DNA of 64,000 bases from Urophycis tenuis (GCA_036785325.1 JAXIVH010000038.1:823501-887500), one strand, 5' to 3'; positions 48,166 to 60,424 are shown, counted from the first letter of the stretch. Program-made: numbers and translations. The notes: generated by a model not told the origin, from the sequence alone.

Positions 48166-50070
48166 AACACACATGAATCAGCTTATTATTTCGACGACCC
48201 ATGGGCAAATATAGTCATGCCATACGTCGTTGGAAAGCTTAGATTTCCCCGTTTAAAATGAGCCCATCTCCGAGCAATTTGGTTGCTCACAGACAAATCT
48301 GCGTCAGGTTGACTGAAGTCTACACAGCAGCTAAAGACATACCTTCAACGTTTCAATTAACATCAATCTTTCCTCACAGAACACAAATTAATTAGCTTAG
48401 TATTTCAACGACCCATGAGTCAATATACTCTTGCCATACGCCGTTGGAAAGCTTAGATTTCCCCGCTTAAAATGAGCCCATCCGCCAGCAGTCTGGTTGA
48501 TCACAGACTAAACTGCGTCAGGTTGACTGAAGTCTACCCAGCAGCTAAAAACATACCTTCAACGTTTCAATTAACATCAATCTTTCCTTACAGAACAGAA
48601 ATTAATTAGCTTAGTATTTCAATGACCCATGAGTCAATATAGTCTTGCCATACGCCGTTGGAAAGCTTAGATTTCCCCGCTTAAAATGAGTCCATCCGCG
48701 AGCAGTCTGGTTGATCACAGACTAAACTGCGTCAGGTTGAATGAAGTCTACCCAGCAGCTAAAAACATACCTTTAACGTTTCAATTAACATCAATCTTTC
48801 CTTACAGAACCCAAATTAATTAGCTTAGTATTTCAACGACCCTTTGGTGAATATAGTCTTGCCATACGCCGTTGGAAAGCTTAGATTTCCCCGCTTATAA
48901 TGAGCCCATCCCTGAGCAATTTGGTTGCTCACAGACTAAACTGCGTCAGGTTGACTGAAGTCTACCCAGCAGCTAAAAACATACCTTCAACGTTTCAATT
49001 AACATCAATCTTTCCTTACAGAACACAAATTAATTAGCTTAGTATTTCAACGACCCATGAGTCAATATAGTCTTTCCATACGCCGTTGGAAAGCTTAGAT
49101 TTCCCCGCTTAAAATGAGCCCATCCGCGAGCAGTCTGGTTGATCACAGACTAAACTGCGTCAGGTTTAATGAAGTCTACCCAGCAGCTAAAAACATACCT
49201 TTAACGTTTCAATTGACATCAATCTTTCCTTACAGAACACAAATTAATTAGCTTAGTATTTCAACGGGCCATTGGTGAATATAGTCTTGCCATACGCCGT
49301 TGAAAAGCTTAGATTTCCCCGCTTAAAATGAGCCCATCCGCGAGCAGTCTGGTTGATCACAGACTAAACTGCGTCAGGTTGACTGAAGTCTACCCAGCAG
49401 CTAAAAACATACCTTCAACGTTTCAATTAACATCAATCTTTCCTTACAGAACACAAATTAATTAGCTTAGTATTTCAAAGGCCCTTTGGTGAATATAGTC
49501 TTGCCATATGCCGTTGAAAAGCTTAGATTTCCCCGCTTATAATGAGCCCATCCCCAAGCAATTTGGTTGCTCAGAGACAAAACTGTGTCAGGTTGACTGA
49601 AGTCTACCCAGCAGCTAAAAACATACCTTCAACGTTTCAATTAACATCAATCTTTCCTTACAGATCACAAATTAATTAGCTTAGTATTTCAACGACCCAT
49701 GAGTCAATATACTCTTGCCATACGCCGTTGGAAAGCTTAGATTTCCCCGCTTAGAATGAGCCCATCCGCGAGCAGTCTGCTTGCTCACAGACAAAACTGC
49801 GTCAGATTGACTGAAGTCTACCCAGCAGCTAAAAACATACCTTCAACGTTTCAATTAAGATCAATCTTTCAATAAAGAACAGAAATTAATTAGCTTAGTA
49901 TTTCAACGACCCATGACTCAATATAGTCTTGCCATACGCCGTTGGGAACCTTAGATTTCCCCGCTTAAAATGAGCCCATCCCCGAGCAATTTGGTTGCTC
50001 ACAGACAAAACTGCGTCAGGTTCACTGAAGTCTACCCAGCAGCTAAAAACATACCTTCAACTTTTCAATT
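48166..50070 (+). repeat. 214-bp satellite, block A13 (9 monomers)
   Basis: 1905 bp, the duplicate of A6 with a handful of point changes (TTTCCTCACAG, CCGCCAGCAG, GCCATATGCCG). Confidence 0.96.
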
Positions 50071-50316
50071 CACGCGTTTTTTTTGTAACACGTGTAGCTA
50101 TGATAAAGGACACATGTTTTGGCCTGTTTTATTATTCATAGTTGGCTTAACAGTAATAGAATATTATTATATGCTATAAGTGACCAGACGTCCGAGATCA
50201 AAACTGGGAGCATAATCCCCGAGAAGGGGGAAAAAAAGGGTCAGCTATGTTTAAGTATATATATATATGTGTGTGTATATATAAGTGTGTGTGTGTGTGT
50301 GTATATATGCGCCTGC

Positions 50317-50359
<43 letters not shown>

Positions 50360-51064
50360 AATCACTTACTTGGAACGGCATGATCCCATATCGCTGTGAA
50401 GGGATGGCGTTAACCAGGTGGGTGTGCAACCCCTCGAGAGAGTTGCTGCCTCACCGGCACTTGTACTTGTTCAGCCGGATGCAGTTCTTCACAACCACCT
50501 TCACAGAGACATACAGCTGTATGCCAGGGGGGTCCTGTAACACACAACCTATTGCAAGGTCCTCATTTATGCTGGTGTCATTTTGAAATGTTACCATATA
50601 CAAGTTTGAATGGTTTTGACACACGATGACTGCAGAGACAGCTGCAGGATGGCCCACGAAGCAGGACGGAGGGGGCCTGTGGCTGTGCGGGGAGGACCAG
50701 CGGTATGGGTGCTGCCGACACAGGGGGCGGGCGGGCCACAGGCTGACGCAGCAGGAGGCCTCGGCTGGAGGCGGGTGGGCGCAGGAGGCTTCGGCCGGGT
50801 GGAGGACGACAACGCAGTGGGCTGAACGGGCCGGTTGTTGGGAGTCACAGGCTCTGGCTCATCAACAAATAACCTGGAAATATAAAATACACACGTGATC
50901 AGTATTGATATTGATATCTTTTATAAGAACACTGTTCATACCGTTTACACTTTTTATACAACTGTTTATACAATGTCCATACTGTTTATTTATTAATGTT
51001 TATCACTGAAAAATAAAGGTGACTTGGTATGACTTGTGTGCTATTTTCTTTCCACAGCCAACAG
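50071..51064. repeat. 1-kb module, copy 11
   Basis: 994 bp, microsatellite about 50256-50356 with the same GCGCCTGCGCG interruption as copy 5 but 10 bp shorter. Confidence 0.9.
50370..50873 (-). pseudogene. Exon relic, copy 11
   Basis: 504 bp. TGA lies after KCR at 50451-50453. Private GGTTGTTGGG (plus) changes Thr to Asn in the first frame (TPNNRP). LQDPPG resembles copies 2 and 3 rather than its partner copy 5, suggesting conversion. Confidence 0.62.
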
Positions 51065-54000
51065 AACACACATGAATCAGCTTATTATTTCGACGACCCA
51101 TGGGCAAATATAGTCATGCCATACGTCGTTGGAAAGCTTAGATTTCCCCGTTTAAAATGAGCCCATCTCCGAGCAATTTGGTTGCTCACAGACAAATCTG
51201 CGTCAGGTTGACTGAAGTCTACACAGCAGCTAAAGACATACCTTCAACGTTTCAATTAACATCAATCTTTCCTTACAGAACACAAATGAATTGGCTTAGT
51301 ATTTCAACGACCCTTTAGTGAATATAGTCTTGCCATACGCCGTTGGAAAGCTTAGATTTCCCCGCTTAAAATGAGCCCATCCGCGAGCAGTCTGGTTGAT
51401 CACAGACTAAACTGCGTCAGGTTGACTGAAGTCTACCCAGCAGCTAAAAACATAACTTCAACGTTTCAATTAACATCAATCTTTCCTTACAGAACACAAA
51501 TTAATTAGCTTAGTATTTCAACGACCCTTTGGTGAATATAGTCTTGCCATACGCCGTTGGAAAGCTTAGATTTCCCCGCTTATAATAAGCCCATCCCCGA
51601 GCAAATTGGTTGCTCACAGAGAAAACTGTGTCAGGTTGAGTGAAGTCTACCCAGCAGCTAAAAACATACCTTCAACGTTTCAATTAACATCAATCTTTCC
51701 TTACAGAACACTAATTAATTAGCTTAGTATTTCAACGACCCATGAGTCAATATAGTCTTGCCATACGCCGTTTGAAAGCTTAGATTTCCCCGCTTAAAAG
51801 GAGCCCATCCGCGAGCAGTCTGGTTGATCACAGACTAAACTGCCTCAGGTTGAATGAAGTCTACCCAGCAGCTAAAAACATACCTTTAACGTTTCAATTA
51901 ACATCAATCTTTCCTTACAGAACACAAATTAATTAGCTTAGTATTTCAACGGCCCTTTGGTGAATATAGTCTTGCCATACGCCGTTGGAAAGCTTAGATT
52001 TCCCCGCTTATAATGAGCCCATCCCCGAGCAATTTGGTTGCTCACAGACAAATCTGCGTCAGGTTGACTGAAGTCTACACAGCAGCTAAAGACATACCTT
52101 CAACGTTTCAATTAACATCAATCTTTCCTTACAGAACACAAATTAATTAGCTTAGTATTTAAACGACCAATGAGTCAATATAGTCTTGCCATACGCCGTT
52201 GGAAAGCTTAGATTTTCTCCGCTTAAAATGAGCCCATCCGCGAGCAGTCTGGTTGATCACAGACTAAACTGGGTCAGGTTGACTGAAGTCTACCCAGCAG
52301 CTAAAAACATACCTTCAACGTTTCAATTAACATCAATCTTTCCTTACAGAACACAAATTAATTAGCTTAGTATTTCAACGACCCATGAGTCGATATAGTC
52401 TTGCCATACGCCGTTGGAAAGCTTAGATTTCCCCGCTTAAAATGAGCCCATCCGCGAGCAGTCTGGTTGATCACAGACTAAACTGCGTCAGGTTGACTGA
52501 AGTCTACCCAGCAGCTAAAAACATACCTTCAACGTTTCAATTAACATCAATCTTTCCTTACAGAACACAAATTAATTAGCTTAGTATTTCAACGACCCTT
52601 TGGTGAATATAGTCTTGCCATACGCCGTTGGAAAGCTTAGATTTCCCCGCTTATAATGAGCCCATCCCCGAGCAATTTGGTTGCTCACAGACTAAACTGC
52701 GTCAGGTTGACTGAAGTCTACCCAGCAGCTAAAAACATACCTTCAACGTTTCAATTAACATCAATCTTTCCTTACAGAACACAAATTAATTAGCTTAGTA
52801 TTTCAACGACCCATGAGTCAATATAGTCTTGCCATACGCCGTTGGAAAGCTTAGATTTCCCCGCTTAAAATGAGCCCATCCGCGAGCAGTCTGGTTGATC
52901 ACAGACTAAACTGCGTCAGGTTGAATGAAGTCTACCCAGCAGCCAAAAACATACCTTTAACGTTTCAATTAACATCAATCTTTCCTTACAGAACACAAAT
53001 TAATTAGCTTAGTATTTCAACGGCCCTTTGGTGAATATAGTCTTACCATACGCCGTTGAAAAGCTTAGATTTCCCTGCTTAAAATGAGCCTATCCGCCAG
53101 CAGTCTGGTTGATCACAGACAAAACTGTGTCAGGTTGAGTGAAGTCTACCCAGCAGCTAAAAACATACCTTCAACGTTTCAATTAACATCAATCTTTCCT
53201 TACAGAACACAAATTAATTAGCTTAGTATTTCAACGACCCATGAGTCAATATAGTCTTGCCATACGCCGTTGGAAAGCTTAGATTTCCCCGCTTAAAATG
53301 AGCCCATCCGCGAGCAGTCTGGTTGATCACAGACTAAACTGCGTCAGGTTGACTGAAGTCTACCCAGCAGCTAAAAACATACCTTCAACGTTTCAATTAA
53401 CATAAATCTTTCCTTACAGAACACAAATTAATTATCTTAGTATTTCAACGACCCTTTGGTGAATATAGTCTTGCCATACGCCGTTGGAAAGCTTAGATTT
53501 CCCCGCTTATAATGAGCCCATCCCCGAGCAATTTGGTTGCTCACAGACTAAACTGCGTCAGGTTGACTGAAGTCTACCCAGCAGCTAAAAACATACCTTC
53601 AACGTTTCAATTAACATCAATCTTTCCTTATAGAACACAAATTAATTAGCTTAGTATTTCAACGACCCATGAGTCAATATAGTCTTGCCATACGCCGTTG
53701 GAAAGCTTAGATTTCCCCGCTTAAAATGAGCCCATCCGCGAGCAGTCTGGTTGATCACAGACTAAACTGCGTCAGGTTGAATGAAGTCTACCCAGCAGCT
53801 AAAAACATACCTTTAACGTTTCAATTAACATCAATCTTTCCTTACAGAACACAAATTAATTAGCTTAGTATTTCAACGACCCTTTGGTGAATATAGTCTT
53901 GCCATACGCCGTTGGAAAGCTTAGATTTCCCCGCTTAAAATGAGCCCATCCGCGAGCAGTCTGGTTGATCACAGACTAAACTGCGTCAGGTTGAATGAAG

Positions 54001-54682
54001 TCTACCCAGCAGCCAAAAACATACCTCTAACGTTTCAATTAACATCAATCTTTCCTTACAGAACACAAATTAATTATCTTAGTATTTCAACGACCCTTTG
54101 GTGAATATAGTCTTGCCATACGCCGTTGGAAAGCTTAGATTTCCCCGCTTATAATGAGCCCATCCCCGAGCAATTTGGTTGCTCACAGACTAAACTGCGT
54201 CAGGTTGAATGAAGTCTACCCAGCAGCTAAAAACATACCTTCAACGTTTCAATTAACATCAATCTTTCCTTACAGAACACAAATTAATTAGCTTAGTATT
54301 TCAACGACCCATGAGTCAATATAGTCTTGCCATACGCCGTTGGAAAGCTTAGATTTCCCCGCTTAAAATGAGCCCATCCGCGAGCAGTCTGCTTGCTCAC
54401 AGACAAAACTGCGTCAGGTTGACTGAAGTCTACCCAGCAGCTAAAAACATACCTTCAACGTTTCAATTAAGATCAATCTTTCAATAAAGAACAGAAATTA
54501 ATTAGCTTAGTATTTCAACGACCCATGACTCAATATAATCTTGCCATACGCCGTTGGGAACCTTAGATTTCCCCGCTTAAAATGAGCCCATCCCCGAGCA
54601 ATTTGGTTGCTCAAAGACAAAACTGCGTCAGGTTGACTGAAGTCTACCCAGCAGCTAAAAACATACCTTCAACTTTTCAATT
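51065..54682 (+). repeat. 214-bp satellite, block A14 (17 monomers)
   Basis: 3618 bp. It is a mosaic of subtypes also found in A9, with one GATTTTCTCCGC monomer at about 52.2 kb and TTAATTATCTTAG monomers near 53.4 and 54.1 kb. It ends with the special pre-module pair. Confidence 0.96.
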
Positions 54683-54918
54683 CACGCGTTTTTTTTGTAA
54701 TACGTGTAGCTATGATAAAGGACACATGTTTTGGCCTGTTTTATTATTCATAGTTGGCTTAACAGTAATAGAATATTATTATATGCTATAAGTGACCAGA
54801 CGTCCGAGATCAAAACTGGGAGCATAATCCCCGAGAAGGGGGAAAAAAAGGGTCAGCTATGTTTAAGTATATATATATATGTGTGTGTATATATGCGTGT
54901 GTGTGTGTGTATATATGC

Positions 54919-54957
<39 letters not shown>

Positions 54958-55662
54958 AATCACTTACTTGGAACGGCATGATCCCACATCGCTGTGAAGG
55001 GATGGCGTTAACCAGGTGGGCGTGCAACCCCTCGAGAGAGTTGCTGCCTCGCCGGCACTTGTACTTGTTCAGCCGGATGCAGTTCTTCACAACCACCTTC
55101 ACAGAGACATACAGCTGTATGCCAGGGGGGTCATGTAACACACAACCTATTGCAAGGTCCTCATTTATGCTGGTGTCATTTTGAAATGTTACCATATACA
55201 AGTTTGAATGGTTTTGACACACGATGACTGCAGAGACAGCTGCAGGATGGCCCACGAAGCAGGACGGAGGGGGCCTGTGGCTGTGCGGGGAGGACCAGCG
55301 GTATGGGTGCTGCCGACACAGGGGGCGGGCGGGCCACAGGCTGACGCAGCAGGAGGCCTCGGCTGGAGGCGGGTGGGCGCAGGAGGCTTCGGCCGGGTGG
55401 AGGACGACAACGCAGTGGGCTGAACGGGCCGGTTGGTGGGAGTCACAGGCTCTGGCTCATCAACAAATAACCTGGAAATATAAAATACACACGTGATCAG
55501 TATTGATATTGATATCTTTTATAAGAACACTGTTCATACCGTTTACACTTTTTATACAACTGTTTATACAATGTCCATACTGTTTATTTATTAATGTTTA
55601 TCACTGAAAAATAAAGGTGACTTGGTATGACTTGTGTGCTATTTTCTTTCCACAGCCAACAG
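54683..55662. repeat. 1-kb module, copy 12
   Basis: 980 bp, microsatellite about 54868-54954. Right flank as for copy 8. Confidence 0.9.
54968..55471 (-). pseudogene. Exon relic, copy 12 (second frame open)
   Basis: CGA (Arg) at the polymorphic position. The second-frame protein over its last 99 codons is the same as in copy 8. Confidence 0.65.
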
Positions 55663-56711
55663 AACACACATGAATCAGCTTATTATTTCGACGACCCATG
55701 AGTCAATATACTCTTGCCATACGCCGTTGGAAAGCTTAGATTTCCCCGCTTAAAATGAGCCCATCCGCGAGCAGTCTGGTTGATCACAGACTAAACTGCG
55801 TCAGGTTGACTGAAGTCTACCCAGCAGCTAAAAACATACCTTCAACGTTTCAATTAACATCAATCTTTCCTTACAGAACACAAATTAATTAGCTTAGTAT
55901 TTCAATGACCCATGAGTCAATATAGTCTTGCCATACGCCGTTGGAAAGCTTAGATTTCCCCGCTTAAAATGAGCCCATCCGCGAGCAGTCTGGTTGATCA
56001 CAGACTAAACTGCGTCAGGTTGAATGAAGTCTACCCAGCAGCTAAAAACATACCTTTAACGTTTCAATTAACATCAATCTTTCCTTACAGAACACAAATT
56101 AATTAGCTTAGTATTTCAAAGGCCCTTTGGTGTATATAGTCTTGCCATACGCCGTTGAAAAGCTTAGATTTCCCCGCTTATAATGAGCCCATCCCCAAGC
56201 AATTTGGTTGCTCAGAGACAAAACTGTGTCAGGTTGACTGAAGTCTACCCAGCAGCTAAAAACATACCTTCAATGTTTCAATTAACATCAATCTTTCCTT
56301 ACAGAACACAAATTAATTAGCTTAGTATTTCAACGACCCATGAGTCAATATAGTCTAGCCATACGCCGTTGGAAAGCTTAGATTTCCCTGCTTAAAATGA
56401 GCCCATCCACGAGCAGTCTGCTTGCTCACAGACAAAACTGCGTCAGGTTGACTGAAGTCTACCCAGCAGCTAAAAACATACCTTCAACGTTTCAATTAAG
56501 ATCAATCTTTCAATAAAGAACAGAAATTAATTAGCTTAGTATTTCAACGACCCATGACTCAATATAGTCTTGCCATACGCCGTTGGGAACCTTAGATTTC
56601 CCCGCTTGAAATGAGCCCATCCGCGAGCAGTCTGGTTGCTCACAGACTAAACTGCGTCAGGTTGAATGAAGTCTACCCAGCAGCTAAAAACATACCTTCA
56701 ACTTTTCAATT
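55663..56711 (+). repeat. 214-bp satellite, block A15 (5 monomers)
   Basis: 1049 bp. Internal order (AAAGGCCCTTTGGTGTATATAG, then GTCTAGCCATACG) matches 640-1670 rather than the positional partner A10. Confidence 0.96.
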
Positions 56712-56957
56712 CACGCGTTTTTTTTGTAATACGTGTAGCTATGATAAAGGACACATGTTTTGGCCTGTTTTATTATTCATAGTTGGCTTAACAGTAATAG
56801 AATATTATTATATGCTATAAGTGACCAGACGTCCGAGATCAAAACTGGGAGCATAATCCCCGAGAAGGGGGAAAAAAAGGGTCAGCTATGTTTAAGTATA
56901 TATATATATGTGTGTGTATATATGCGAGTGTGTGTGTGTGTGTATATATGCGCGCGC

Positions 56958-57022
<65 letters not shown>

Positions 57023-57729
57023 TTAATCACTTACTTGGAACGGCATGATCCCACATCGCTGTGAAGGGACGGCGTTAACCAGGTGGGCGTGCAACCCCTC
57101 GAGAGAGTTGCTGCCTCACCGGCACTTGTACTTGTTCAGCCGGATGCAGTTCTTCACAACCACCTTCACAGAGACATACAGCTGTATGCCAGGGGGGTCA
57201 TGTAACACACAACCTATTGCAAGGTCCTCATTTATGCTGGTGTCATTTTGAAATGTTACCATATACAAGTTTGAATGGTTTTGACACACGATGACTGCAG
57301 AGACAGCTGCAGGATGGCCCACGAAGCAGGACGGAGGGGGCCTGTGGCTGTGCGGGGAGGACCAGCGGTATGGGTGCTGCCGACACAGGGGGCGGGCGGG
57401 CCACAGGCTGACGCAGCAGGAGGCCTCGGCTGGAGGCGGGTGGGCGCAGGAGGCTTCGGCCGGGTGGAGGACGACAACGCAGTGGGCTGAACGGGCCGGT
57501 TGGTGGGAGTCACAGGCTCTGGCTCATCAACAAATAACCTGGAAATATAAAATACACACGTGATCAGTATTGATATTGATATCTTTTATAAGAACACTGT
57601 TCATACCGTTTACACTTTTTATACAACTGTTTATACAATGTCCATACTGTTTATTTATTAATGTTTATCACTGAAAAATAAAGGTGACTTGGTATGACTT
57701 GTGTGCTATTTTCTTTCCACAGCCAACAG
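56712..57729. repeat. 1-kb module, copy 13
   Basis: 1018 bp, microsatellite about 56897-57020, 35 bp longer than in copy 9 although the flanks are nearly identical. It ends GTGTCTTAATC where other copies have GTGTTTTAATC. Confidence 0.9.
57035..57538 (-). pseudogene. Exon relic, copy 13
   Basis: 504 bp with both splice signals. TGA lies after KCR at 57116-57118. Confidence 0.62.
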
Positions 57730-58031
57730 AACACACATGAATCAGCTTTTTATTTCGACGACCCGTGGGCAAATATAGTCATGCCATACGTCGTTGGAAA
57801 GCTTAGATTTTCCCGCTTAAAATGAGCCCATCTCTGATCAATTTGGTTGCTCACAGACAAAACTGCGTCAGGTTGACTGAAGTCTACCCAGCAGCTAAAA
57901 AAAAACCTTCAACGCTTCAATTAACATTAATCTTTCCTTACAGAACACAAATTAATTAGCTTAGTATTTCAACGACCCATGAGTCAATATAGTCTAGCCA
58001 TACGCCGTTGGAAAGCTTAGATTTTCCTTCC
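57730..58031 (+). repeat. 214-bp satellite, block A16, ending at a sharp junction
   Basis: 302 bp, the same as A11, with the same break after AAGCTTAGATTTTCCTTCC. Confidence 0.95.
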
Positions 58032-59201
58032 TTATCTCGATGACCCCCCCCACCTCATCCAACGACTCGGTAGTTGAATAGGGGATCAAAGGCAGTTGCA
58101 CTCGCCAATATCTAGTCATCCGCAGCTCTCTTTTCCCATATTACCAAGAATGAAGTAAAACGAAATGGTTATCTGTCTTGTTGTGATATAACCGCTGATT
58201 TGGAGATATAGACTTGTTTTTCCTTTTCCCAAAGGTTTTCTTTGTTCCAAGATGAAGGTCAATCTAGTTTGAGTGAAGGTACTTCCAATGCATTGGTATA
58301 TTTACTTATTTGAATAAAGACGAGTCACAGCTGGAGTGAGACTTTTCTTTTCCATTTCTATTTTAGTATAAACGTGCTATCGAAATATTAGGACACGTCA
58401 TCAGTAGTGGACCCTGGGATCATAGGGTGTTTCTGGCCATTGTCACTATACACCCTCACCCAAGGGAGGCCCCCCCGAGAGTGATCAATTCTCAAGGTGT
58501 GTCGTTTCCGAAATGGAATTGGTATTGGGTTTAAGCTTTTTTAGGAGTGATCATTTGTTGAGGTAACGTCGAGGTAAGTAAAGGTAAGTAAAACACTTTT
58601 TAGGATACATTGTTTTGGTTATGGAGAGGAGGGGGCACATACTTACCCCCTGACCAGCACAAACCAGTTGTTAACACCGCTAGGTAGCCCTGGTTTGGCC
58701 AATCAGGGCCGGAGCTTGGTTCTTGTCCTCTGTTGGGTCCAGATGAACTAGCAGAAAACTGGGGTCACGAAGGACCGAGGCCAGCCGTGACAAAGCACTG
58801 CCTCCACGGTCCCCCAATGCAGCTATCCTCAGCGATGGGTGTCCAGACCTAGGAAAGACCAAGACCAGCCCCGACCAGCGGTGCCTTCCCAGTCGGTCCC
58901 AGGGTAGGAAAGGCCAAGGCCAGCCGCGACTAAGCACTGCCTCCCTGGCCCCTCCAGGACCCCATGCCGAACAGCCTGTTAATAACAATTCCTGTGCCCC
59001 ATACACCGCGCGACTACAGAGATTGTGTAGGAAGTTGACCTTAGAGAAGACTCAATGGCTTACTTTCCTCACCCAAACCAAACAATTTCTTGGGGTAGTC
59101 TATTCTCGCCGTAGGTACTTCAGTAATGGGTTTTTTTGTGAAAAGTTTTCCGGATGAAATGCATGCTGGGTAATTGTCTTCTTCCTCCAATATGTCAAGT
59201 G

Positions 59202-60136
59202 TAGGTTAAGGTTAGGGTAGATTTAGGGGTAGAGTTAGCAGTTAACCTTAACGTTAGGTTTGAAGTAAATGGGAGGGGTTGCGGTTAGGGTTAAGGTTAG
59301 GGCTGAGGTTAGGGTTAGGTATAAGGTTACGGTTTAGGGTTAAGGTTAGGGTTAAGGTTAGGGTTACGGTTAGGGCTAAGGTTAGGGCTAAGGTTAGAGT
59401 AAGGGTTAGGGTTAGCGTTACGGTTAGGGTAAGGTTAGGGTTAGGGTTAGAGGTTAGGGGTTAGGGGTTAGGGTTAAGATGAGGGCTGAGGTTAGGGTTA
59501 AGGTTAGGGCTGAGGTTAGGGTTAGGTTTAAGGTTAGGGATAAGGTTAGGGTTGGGGTTACGGCTGAGATTGGGGTTAAGGTTAGGGTTGAGGTTAGGGT
59601 TAGTGTTATGGATAAGGTTAGGTTAAGTGTTAGGGCCAAGGTTAGGGTTAAGGTTATGGTTAAGATTAGGGTTAGGGCTAGAATTAGGGTTAGGGCTAAG
59701 GTTAGGGTTAGGGTTATGGCTGAGGTTAGGGTTAAGGTTAGGTTTGAGGTTAGGGTTAAGGTTAGGGCCAAGGTTAGGGTTAGGGTTAAGGTTAGGGTTA
59801 GGGCTAAGGTTAGGGTTAGGGTTATGGCTGAGGCTAGGGTTAGGGCTAAAGTTAGGGCAAAGGTTAGAGTTAGGGTTAGCGTTAGAGTTAGGGTAGGGTT
59901 AGTGTTGGAGGTTAGGGTAGGCTTAGGGTTAGAGTTAGAGTAGGGGTTAGGGTTAGAGTTAGAGTAGGGGTTAGGGTTAGTGTTAAGGCTAAGGTTAGGG
60001 GTTGAGGTTAGTGTTAAGATTAGGGCCAAGGTAAGGGTTAGTGTTAGGGTTGAGTTAGGGTTAGGGCTAAGGTTAGGCCTATGGTTAGGGTTGGGGTTGA
60101 GGTTATCCCTAGGGTTAGAGTTAGAGCTAGAGATTG
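59202..60136 (+). repeat. Telomere-variant block E8
   Basis: 935 bp. It differs from E6 at a few bases (for example GTTAGGGTTAAGG for GTTAGTGTTAAGG near 59750). Confidence 0.93.
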
Positions 60137-60395
60137 AGGAAGGTAGAGTCAAGGTGAGACAGTCTGTACGGACTGAACTCACCCCCGCCGGATCGGGCTA
60201 GTACACTCTATCTCCCCCAACTCCCTCATTTCCATGAGGGAAGACAGGGGAGAAGAGATGGGAGGAGTATATATATTTAATATATATTTTTTTAGTAAAT
60301 AAATACATCGAGAGACTCACCGCTGGAGTGGGTTTTAATCTTTGTATTCAAGGTTGTTCCTCCTCTTTTGATTCCTCGCTGGTGGTGCGTCGTCT

Positions 60396-60406
60396 CCACC
60401 TAGTGG
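60396..60406 (-). promoter_or_regulatory. CTCF-like motif (D8, proximal)
   Basis: CCACTAGGTGG on minus. Confidence 0.35.
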
Positions 60407-60424
60407 TCGTTTTGTGAAGAAGAG

